From Acephala macrosclerotiorum (Eukaryota > Ascomycota > Leotiomycetes > Helotiales > Mollisiaceae): 63,841 nt of DNA. Where the stretch lies: contig MU119496.1 of the NCBI GenBank assembly GCA_014904845.1, positions 1 through 63,841 on the forward strand. The letters run 5' to 3'. The notes beneath the pieces are model-generated. The model did not search any database and was not told the origin of the DNA. It worked only from the letters and a program-made list of their open reading frames with translations. Positions 50,690-61,100 of this stretch are shown here, one piece after another (positions within the stretch are counted from its first letter, which is position 1; each line of letters begins with the position of its first letter). Position numbers and translations under genes: made by a program.

Positions 50690-51450
50690 TAAAACGTCGT
50701 TAATTTGACGAGTAACGTAACATTCTCGAATCGCGATTATTGCACTTTCTACCGCTTTAATTCTAACGATAATTAATACTACAAACGCGTCCTATTATAA
50801 TATTCGAAAATAAATATTAAAGACAAAAAATATAGAAATAATATCGTTCGATTTTGTCGTATCATTAATTACTTTGATCACTATTTGAAATCGTTTTTTT
50901 TTTCGTAAATCGAAAAATTCTCGAAGTAATATATTATACGCACGTTTTAATAGAGCGTAGTACTTCTTTATTAAATCAATCGAGTTATAGATTTCTATTA
51001 ATATAGTTTTTGAATCAATATTTATACTTTTAACGTTGTTACGAAATTCCTTAAAATTGAAATTCGTTCCGAGATTATAAATAATAAATATCAATAGTTC
51101 AAAATAAACGTCGATTCAATACGCTCGAAAAACGTTCTATACTTCTTTCATCAATATATTTACAAAGAATTTCGCGACTTGAAATATTATAATCTCGTTT
51201 ACAACTTGAAGTACTAACTTTCTATCGATTTACAATACGTTTAAATAAACGAAATAATTGAAATTATAATCGTCGTACAATATAAATTTAAAACGATCGA
51301 AAAATTTACTATTCATTTGATATTACTAATAAAACCTCGTTATTTTTTTAATTTCTTCGAAATTCGTAAAATATTTTTCACGCTTTAATACTCGCGCGAA
51401 TTTAACGATCGATAAATATTTAAAGCGCTTATATAATCGTTTGAATTTCG
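50690..51450 (-). pseudogene. Pre-integrase and integrase of family-1 Copia, copy 2
   Basis: The open stretch 51326-51538 contains the pre-integrase segment (CYLIETKFKRLYKRFKYLSI). The stretch 50795-51094 contains the integrase core end (NLGTNFNFKEFRNNVKSIN, EIYNSIDLIKKYYALLKRAY, KVINDTTKSNDIISIFFVF). It is the same order as in copy 1, inactivated by stops between the blocks. Confidence 0.7.
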
Positions 51451-51539
51451 TTTCAATCAAATAACAAATAATAAAATCGATCCTTGTCGTAAAAATTTTA
51501 CAATTACTATAAATCAAACTTTCAAATAAATCAAACAAT

Positions 51540-53640
51540 ATTCAAAAATATTTAAACGCTTTAATAATAAGTGTATACCGTTTATCTCGAATAAATACGT
51601 TATTAAAATTATCGAATTTAATTCGCAGTTTGTTTATATTTTGAAAATACAATAGAAAAAGTACGTCTATTAAAACCACGTAAAACGTAATACGTTCAAT
51701 TGACGTATCAATATCGATAATTTTAAAAAATAAAATTTCGTCGATTTTAAATTTAATTATTACTTTTTCAACTTTAAATCCGTTTAATTTAACGTTTTAA
51801 ATCCGTTAAAAAATCAAATATTGATTTTCGTCGACAGTCGATCATTAGACGACGCTAGTATCGATTATAATACCTATAAAAACGTTTAATACGTAGCGAT
51901 TTATCAAGTACGTTTTTATATTAGTAAACATTGAAAATAATCTCAATTGCATTGCAATACTCGATATCGTATAGTAAATTGATTAGTAATCGAGTAATTC
52001 GATAATTTTAAGTTTATTAATCGTATCGTAAAATATTATAAAGTAATTAATTGATCGCGTAATATTGTTTTCGTGTAAATTTCTTTTTCTAGTAAATTCA
52101 ACGACGAATTGTTCGTATTTCTTAGTAATATCAAAATTTAATTTTTCGAATTCAATTACAAATTAAATTATTTTGTTTTTGTCGAATGATTTCAATTTTT
52201 TAAAATCGTCGTACGCTTTTTTTCTTTTTTTTAACGTATAGCGAGTATTTCAATAATTCGAGTTTTTATAAATAAAATACTTTTTTTCGTTTTAATATAT
52301 TATCGATCTCTTATAATTAATTTGATCGCTATATCGAGTATTTTTATCGTAATATTTGCGATTTGCGACGTATAATCCGATTATATTTTGATAAACTTCT
52401 CTTTTTCCGACTATAAAAATTTTAAAAACTGTTTTTACTTTCGTTTAAAATGAAATCGCATTGCGAACGTTTTCGTATATTGTTTGAAAATTTGATAAAA
52501 ATCGAAAAAACGTCTAATAATACTCTAATACATTTCGATAAACGTAATAAAACTTATTTCGTATAGTAGTTTTTGTTCGTATATTCGAGCGTAAATCAAA
52601 CTGTTTTTGAATCAGTTTTTAGTATAATATTTCGAAATATTCGAAAATCGTTTTATTTGAATTTTACGCTCGAATTAACGCGAATATAATCGTATTTTAT
52701 CAATTGAATATTCTATTCCAACGTTTTTCAATTTCGAAGTTCGATCTTACAATTTCAATTATTTTATCGAAAGATAAACTTTTTTCAACGAGCTTCTAGT
52801 AATAGAACTCACTAATCTCGTCGACAAACATAATCGAAAACGCGTTACGATAATTCTCAGATTTAATATCTACTTTCGAATATAAATCTTCGAATACTCG
52901 TATAAATATATTTAATAAATCTTTTTTTTCGTAATATTTAAACTTATCGTCGTAGATTTTTATAAAAGTAATTAATTCTTTATTAAAACTAAGTATTATT
53001 TAATTCTCGCGATCGAAATTGTATATTAATCAATTAGAATCCTTTAACAATTTTTCAATTTCTAGTAATAATAAAAACGACGAATTTCGTTTCAAGTTTT
53101 CATTCTTTGACGACAAATCTAATAACAATATTTTATTGCGCTCTTAAAATTGTTTTTGAAATATCGTACGTTCGAGTAATATCGTTTACTCTATAAAAAG
53201 TCCTGTAGCAAGTTTTAATAATTAAAAAAAAAAGTTCAAAAATACCAATATTATCTCTTTAATTTTCTCAATAAAAATAGCGAAAAACGTTAATTTTCGA
53301 GTTTACTTTATCTTTAGATCGATTGTATTTCTCCATGAATTGAAATTTTTTATTAAATTCATTTCTACAATTTCTTTATACGATTACTTTGATTGTTTTT
53401 TCTCATTTGCAATATCTATCAATACTTTTAAAACTTTAATAAATCGTTTTTTCAATACTTATACTTCGTTCATTCGCAACGTTTCACGTAGTTTTCTTTT
53501 TATATCTCTATTTATTTTCTTTTCAAACATTTTCTTTGTTTATTCTAAAAATGTTTCTTTATATTCTATTTATAATTCATAGTCTCAATTACTTCTCGTT
53601 TTAAAACTTTGTATTTATTCCAATGTATATTGTATCGAAT
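51540..53640 (-). pseudogene. gag and protease region of family-1 Copia, copy 2
   Basis: Collinear with 36060-38180 of copy 1 but with more stops. The gag body lies around 52700-52900 and the Glu/Lys-rich gag N-terminus at about 53280-53640. The plus-strand open frame at 53340-53582 is the shadow of the latter. Confidence 0.6.
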
Positions 53641-53788
53641 CGAGAAATAGAAAAAGTAATAAAAAAATCTCTCTTTAATCAAAGTCGTATTTTGAAAAAA
53701 TATAATTATATTTTTGAAAAGTATTTTATCGAATCGTATCGTATTTAATAAATATATTAATTCGATAAATCTTCGTATTAAATTCGTG

Positions 53789-53792
<4 letters not shown>

Positions 53793-53819
<27 letters not shown>
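53793..53819 (-). repeat. Leader poly-A tract (27 nt) of copy 2
   Basis: Uninterrupted T27 on the plus strand, i.e. A27 in the element leader. The counterpart of A17 at 35901-35917. Confidence 0.85.
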
Positions 53820-54112
53820 GTTTTATTCAACAAATTACAATAAAATACTCGTTGTTAATACGCGAAAAAGCGTAGAGTAGAAAATCAATTAGTTTTAAAT
53901 CGGGGAAAATAAAGCGAGCGTGGAATCGCAATATTCTTTGAAGATCTAGTAATCTTTTTTAGTACAAGTAAAAACTATTCTTTTTTACGTTCAATTGAAT
54001 CAGTAGATTGCGTACAATCTGAACTTTCTTATTCGATCGATTTTATTCAATTACTGCCTTTTTGTAAGTAATTTTACTATTCTATAATCGAACGAGTTCA
54101 ACCATTGATCAA

Positions 54113-54341
54113 TATTAGAACGTTCGAGAACAAATCACGAAACACTAAGATCTTAGTCTAGTATCAATAATTTAATTCTATTTGCTTTTTCTTAGAAAAA
54201 GTATTCCTCTACCTATATAATTAAACAGAGTAGACGTAAGATTAAAAAGTGGACACTAGAGCAATTGTTGCCAAAGGCAATAGAGATTATAACTAAGATC
54301 ATCTAATCGATCGCTTAAGCGATCACATGATTGAATCGACA
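54113..54341 (-). repeat. 5' LTR of family-1 copy 2
   Basis: 229 bp. On the minus strand it begins TGTCGATTC and retains the perfect palindrome gatcgcttaagcgatc. The final CA has become TA. Confidence 0.9.
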
Positions 54342-54752
54342 ATAAAAAATCAATAATAAAATTTAATTAAATATATTAATAATCGATGTTTATAAAATTC
54401 GATTTAATAAAAAAATTATATTATTATAAAAAACAATTCAAATTAATACGTTTTTAAATATTATAATATTTTATATTATTTTTATTTTATATTTAAAATA
54501 TAAATAAAATAAAAATCAAATTTAATAATTTTAAAAACGTTTTAATTTAAAAAAATAAAATTATTTACAAATATTATTTTATTAAAATAAAATTATAATA
54601 ATTATATTAACAATTTAAATATTTATTAATATAATATTTATTAAAAAAATTTAATATACAAATTGTAATATAAATATTAAATATATTTAATATTTTATTA
54701 AATATTATTATTATTATTAAATATATAATAAATTATTTGAAAAATTCAAATT
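54342..54752 (+). mobile_element. Family-2 Copia copy D, right part (truncated)
   Basis: In reverse complement it matches 34060-34530 of copy B and 19590 onward of copy A, including the ATT-type run (about 54709-54730). Homology stops near 54752, so the integrase-RT-RNase H half of D is missing or replaced. Confidence 0.6.
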
Positions 54753-57060
54753 TATTAAAAATTTTATATTTAAACGAACGTACTAATAATATTAATAATA
54801 TATTAATAAAATTCTAATTATATTTTATTACGATAATTATTTTTCGTATATTTTATAATAATATTAATAATTAATATTTGATCTATTTCTATAAAATGTA
54901 AAAACAATAATAAATATTTTCGATTTCGATAAAAATTATTTAATAAATTATAATATTTATAAAAATATATTTGAATTTATTACAAATTAATATTTATAAT
55001 AGTAAATTCCGATTAAAACTCGATATAAACGTTTATAAAATATAATATTTTTATTAAATTAAATCAATTATTTCTCAAAATAATACTCGTTTTTTTGTGT
55101 TTTTAAATTTGCGATTGTAATTTATAATATCAATTTGTGAAAAAAATTGTATAAAAATATTAATTAAAAAAATTAATAATCGATTTTGTTTTAATAAATC
55201 GAGTATATATTGTAGAAAAGTAATAAAGTATAAAGCAAAAAGATCCAATCGTAGATCAATTCGTTTTAATCAATAGATTAGATTTATTCGAAGTAATTCG
55301 TAATTCGTAAATCAATCAATCAATCAATTAAAGTAGAAATAGAAAAAGTTGTTGATTAGTTTATAGTAAGCGAAAATTCTTTATGTACTAGAAACTACGT
55401 AATTAGTACTGCTTTCGAAACTAGCTATTTACAAATTTTTTTGAAAAGAAAACATATAGTTTTACTACAATCGTTCTTCTATATAACGAGCTCGTTTCGA
55501 GCCTCGAAAAAAAGAACTAGAAAAAGAAAAAAAACTCACTCTAAGCAAAGATCTCAAAATTCGAAATCTTTCAAATCATTGTCGTTTTCTTTTAAAAATT
55601 TAATAATCTTTTTAATATCTCTATCAACGTTAAATTTTTCTACAGTTTGCTTTTTTTTTCTTTTAAGATTTAATAAAAAGAAAAAAAGTAAATGAATCTT
55701 AAACTCAAATTTATCGTTAGAAATAATCAAATACTTTTGATTATTTTCTATAAGTATTATCAATTTCTCAGTCTCGTATCTAAAAAAGAATTTATTATTA
55801 AAAAATATTTTTATTTTTTTTATTTCAAAATATCGAAAAACTAATTTGATTTAAATTATAATTTGTTTTTATTAATAAGTATACAAATATTTATTACTAG
55901 ACGAATTCTAATAATCTAACTATTGAAAAATTTTATATCGAATAATAAAATAATCTAAAAATTTTATACAACGAATTATATCGAAAATTGCATTAATTTA
56001 TTTAAATTGAATACTATTAAAAAAAGATTTATCGTTAAAAAATTCTCGAAATCGACTCTCAAAAAAAGCTCGAAACTTGTTATGAACTTCTTTAAATTCT
56101 TCGTAAGTAGTATCGCCGATAATTCTTTTGCTAGTACTAATAAATACTAAATTCACGAAAAATAAAGTAAAAAAACTAGAGTTTTTAAAATTCTCAGCGT
56201 ATTTTCGATCGATAAAAATCTCTATTTTATAGACGTATAATTTCAATTTTTGAGATTCTTTTTTTATAATATTTAATTGAATTTATTTCAAAAGATTTCT
56301 AATTAAAATCCGATTTTTAATACTAAAAAAGAGATCTATTCAAATAATTTCTTTAGAGAATCGAAATAATTAATTTATCGTTTTTTTATACTCGCTAAAT
56401 CGCGAATAAATTATTTAAAATTTATCAAAAAAAAAAAATTTAATATATAATAAATTTAAATCTTAAAATATATTTATTTCTTTTTCGTAGAAAAATTAAT
56501 TAATTTTACTATTTTAATAGAGTTTAATAAACTGAAAAAAACAATAAAATAAAAAAAATAATTTCTAAAAAAATCGATAAAATAATAATTACAATCTAAA
56601 ATCTATTTACAAGAATTGAACGATGAAAAAAAAATACGTATTATATAAAAAAAAAAATTTACTAAAAAAAGTTTATTAGTAGTAAAATTTCAATATATTA
56701 ATTTTTTTGAGAAAAATTAATAAAATATTTTTTTTTTTCGTTTATTTAAAAAAATTTTATAAAGTAAAAACTATTGCAATTTTTAGATTAATAAACGATT
56801 TAATCGAAAAAATAAAAATAAAAACGATAAAAATTCGCGAAAATTAAAATCGGTTTTTTGTTAGCGTTTTTTGTTTATATTAAAAAATAGTTAAAATATC
56901 TATAAATTAGAAATGAGTATTAAAATAGATTTAAATAAATTGAAAACTCTTTTTTTTAGTATACAATTTATAAATTTTAAATAATTGTATTTTTATAATT
57001 TTAATTTGTTTTTTATCGTTTTCAAAGTATAAATCGAGATTTTCGTAAAGCGTTATATAA
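54753..57060. other. Moderately RIPed region, function unassigned
   Basis: Up to about 55190 it is heavily RIPed. From there it is noticeably less so and retains CpA and TpG. Minus-strand open stretches occur at 55998-56246 (82 codons, with RIIGDTTYEEFKEVHNKFR) and 55554-55763 (Lys/Asp/Glu-rich, with QTVEKFNVDRDIKKIIKFL). The plus stretch 55441-55695 mostly overlaps the latter. The minus pair has a hydrophilic, protein-like composition, but I recognise no family. It may be a coding remnant of a transposon adjoining the hAT remnant on the right. Confidence 0.35.
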
Positions 57061-57082
57061 TAAATTTAATAAAATTATTTAA

Positions 57083-58106
57083 TGAACAAATACTTGTAAA
57101 TATTGTAAACAGTATTTAGAATTTTAATGCGATTAGTGAAATTTAAAGTATTAAAAAAAGCAACGTTTAATTTCTAAATATCGTTTATATTATACGCGCA
57201 ATTAATTATTGAGCGTATATTATTTGATTAAAACTCGTAAATTGATTAAAATAAAGTAATATTAAATTGCAATAAAATAATAATAATTTTGTGTTTTTTT
57301 AATGTAAATGTAAATATATTGTAGTATTTTTTATTATTAGTAATAAATTTTTTAAGTTTAATTAATATAAAAATCGAAAAAAAAAAAAAAACGAATTAAA
57401 AAATTCGAAAAATTTAAAAGATTTAAAAAAGTAGAAAGTTTTACATAAAAAAATTAATAATAATAATATCGTTATTATCGTTATCGTTATTATTATTATT
57501 ATTATCAATTAATAAAATTAATTAAAAAAATAAAATATTAACGTTAATAATTTCTTAAGATTTAATGCTTTAAATATTTATATTACTAATAGTAATAATC
57601 GATTATTCTTTAAATTTATTCGCAAAAATTGAAAAAAGTTTTTTAATATATTTTCTAATTATTAAAAGTTCGTAAAAATAAAAAATAAAACGCAATTTTT
57701 TTAAGTTTACTTTATTCAAATTTGTAATTATTAAATCGTCGTTCGCATTTTTTAAGTATATTAACGCTTTTTTGTAATCGATAAATCGAAAAAATATTTT
57801 TGTAAATAGTATATTATAGATTTTGTTTTTTTCGATAATAATTATATTAATAATTTTAATGATTTCGTGAGACGCAAAACGTTTTATACGAAATATTTAC
57901 TCGAGTTTTTAGTATATATATTTGTTGTAAAATCTATTAATAGAATTTTTAATAAATTATTGAAATATTTGAACTCGAAAATTTTTTTTTTGATTATAAT
58001 ATTTAAATATATTATTAAAAGTTTTGATCAAATTAAATCGAGTTTATTAAAGTGCAATACGCGATTTTTCAATTTTATTTACTTTAAAAAGAAAATCTTT
58101 ATTTAA
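57083..58106 (+). pseudogene. hAT-family transposase remnant (N-terminal half)
   Basis: At 57083-57185 the plus frame shows a CKYC motif followed by a Lys-rich NLKY...KKQ segment, like a BED-type zinc finger. In another frame, an open stretch starting at GTG (57867) gives LLEFLVYIFVV...INRIFNKLLKYLN, then KYIIKSFDQIKSSLL. This matches the pattern just before the catalytic core of fungal hAT transposases. The spacing of about 260 codons between finger and core is normal. The region downstream should hold the catalytic and dimerisation parts but is too mutated for me to read. Moderate RIP, frame broken. Confidence 0.5.
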
Positions 58107-61100
58107 GACTATATATTATTTTAAAATTTTTTTAGAAAATTTTAAAGTAATACTATTTTTAATTTTTTTTTTTTATTTAATTAAAATTTTTTTTATTATA
58201 TTTTTAGTTTTTATAAGTTTATTATTAATATTACTAATTGTAATTATTTTCTTTTCAAATAGTAATCTATTGATAATTTTTTATAGCTTATTAAAATCGC
58301 GTTATACGATTTATATAAGCGTATTATAATTATTTTCGTTTTGTTTTCTATACGCGAAATTCGTATTTTCGAAGTTTAATAAAATATTTCTTTAAAATAT
58401 AATAGTAATATTACAAAAATTTCGAAAATAAAAATTAAAATTATAGAATTTGCGTATAAAAAAATAATATAATAAATTAATCGAATTTTAAAAATAAAAA
58501 ACATAAATTTAAAAAAAAAAAATCTATCAATAAAATCGAAAAAAATTAAAAATTTTTATGTTTATAAAAAGATTACACAAAAAAAGCAAATAAATATTTT
58601 TGCGTTTTGAATAATTGAAAATTGTGAGATTTGTTTGTTTTTACAAGAAAATTTTTTAGAATATATTAATATATATAATTGAAATATTGTAATATTAATT
58701 TCAAATAAAAAATTTTAAAAATTTTAAATAAACAATTTTATATTGATTTTTTATAAAATGTATTAAATGAATTTTGAAAAAATAAAAAATAAAAAAAATA
58801 AATATAAATTCTTAAAAAAAATCGTTATAAAATGTTTAAATAAATAAAGTATATTCGATTAATAAAATTACTTGTATATAAAATAATACAAATTAGAATT
58901 TTAAAAAAATAAAAAAAGAAATAAATAATATTAAAAAAAAATTGTAATTTTTAAATTAATATAAAATTGAAAAATTGTAATTAAAAAATTTTAAAAAAAA
59001 AAAAAATTAAAATTAAAATTTTTTTTTTTATAAATTATAATAAATATTGTATTAATAAACGTTTATATAATTTGAATATAATCAAATGTAATCGAAATAC
59101 ATTTAAATATATCGAAATATATTTAAAAATATTTAAATATATTAAAAAATATTTTTTATAGATTTTAAAAATCAAAATTTTTTAAGATTTTTTAAAAAAA
59201 AAAAAATAATACAATTTCGTTTTTTTATATAATAAAATCGTTTTAATTACAATAAAAAAAAAGTAAGATTTTCGAAATATAAATAGAGTTTATTAAAATA
59301 AATAAAAGTATTTTAAAAAAAATCGATAAAAAAAAAATATTACTATAAATAGAAAAAAAAAAAAAATTTTTTCGATTAAAAAATCGTTATTATTTCGAAG
59401 TTTAATAAGTTTTTTTTATTTATTTAATTTTCAAAGAATTATATATATTTATTTTTTTCGATTTTATTGAATTTAAAAATACGAATTATAATTTCAATTC
59501 TTTTTTCAATTTTTTGAGTATTTTATTTATTACGAAATTTTTTAATCGTTTTTTTTTTGGTATTTATATTTTTATTATTATTAAAATCAATAAATTTAAT
59601 AGTATTTTCGTTTTTATTATTGTTTAAAGAATTTTAATATTTATTTTTTTTAATGAATTTCTTTAAACGATTTTTAATATATAATTTTCGAATTTATTGT
59701 TTTGTTTATTTTTTCGAGTAAATAGTTTTTTTTTCAATTAATTTATTTAATAAATTTAATATAAACTCAATTATTTATATAATAATTTAATATTTTTAAA
59801 TATATTTTAATTAATAAATTTAATATTATATATTAAAACGAATTTTTTTTTTTCGAATTAATTCTCTTTGTATTTAATAATAAGCATCGAAATATATTTG
59901 ATTTTATTTGTAATTGTATTTTTTTTTTAATTTCGATTTTTCTATATTTTTATTTCGCATTTCAATTTGTTTAATTTTTAATTTAAAAAATTTCGCTCGA
60001 TTATATATTTCGTTTTAATCGAAAATTCTTTAAGTAAAAAATCGAATCTCAATAAATAAAACAATTTCTTTATTATAAACTATATAAAATAGTATATATT
60101 CAATTAATTTATAAATAATCGTTCGATTTACAAAAAAAACAATTAATAAATATTTTAATCAATTTTTTTTGTTTTTTTTTCGTTAAAATAATCAATACAA
60201 TAATAATAAATTAATATTTTCGTTTAATTATTTTGTTTATTTTCGAATTGTATATAAAAATAATAATTCGTTTGATTTCAAATTTATTCAATTTTTTGAT
60301 AATAATTCTTTTAAATTTAAGTTTTTCGTTCAATTTTATGTGATTAAAAACGCTATATTTACAAATAATATTATTATAAATAAATTTAATAATTTTTTTA
60401 GAAATCGAATTCTTTATTAGTTTAATTTTAATTTAATCGAAAAAATTATTTCGTACTATAATTAAAATATTAAACATTTTATATTGCGAAAATTTAATTA
60501 CATTTATTTCAATACAATAAAATAACGAAATTATTTTTTGAGAATACAAAGTTTTTTTGTGTTTTTTTTTGCTTTTGTATTAATAGTCACTATAGTTTAC
60601 TATAAAATTTCGAACGTTTTCGTAATATTTCTTTTAATAGTATCGATTAATTACTCGATAATAAGTATTTTCTTTTTTAGTATATTCAAACTTATTATAT
60701 AATTCAATTATAATTATTATACATTATTTTAAATCGTTTAAAATAAATCGAATTAAATAAAATTTAATAGTATTTTTTTATAGTATTTTGTTTCGAATAC
60801 TATAATCGATAAATTCTCGAATTAATTTGCGAAATTCTATTTTTGAAAACTATTTTAATCGTTTTAAAATTGTTAAATATTAAATAATATTTTAAGAATA
60901 ATTTGAATAATTGTTATCAAAAAAAAAATAATATTATTATTATTATTATTATTATTTAATAATTTATTGATTTCAAAAAAAGCGATTAATACGACGTATA
61001 CGAAAAATACAATTAATATTGAAAATTGAAAATTAAAAATATTAAATTTAAAATTCTTTTTTTAAATTTAATTTAATAATTCAAATAAATATTTTCGTTT

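Larger units (their letters stand above)
48011..54341 (-). mobile_element. Full-length Copia retrotransposon, family 1, copy 2
   Basis: 6331 bp on the minus strand, with 229-bp LTRs at both ends and a perfect 5-bp target-site duplication ATAAA (48006-48010 and 54342-54346). It is collinear with copy 1 (35376-41702) in inverted orientation. It carries the same domain order and a comparable degree of RIP, but with independent stops. It is inserted in copy D in the opposite orientation to its host. Confidence 0.9.
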
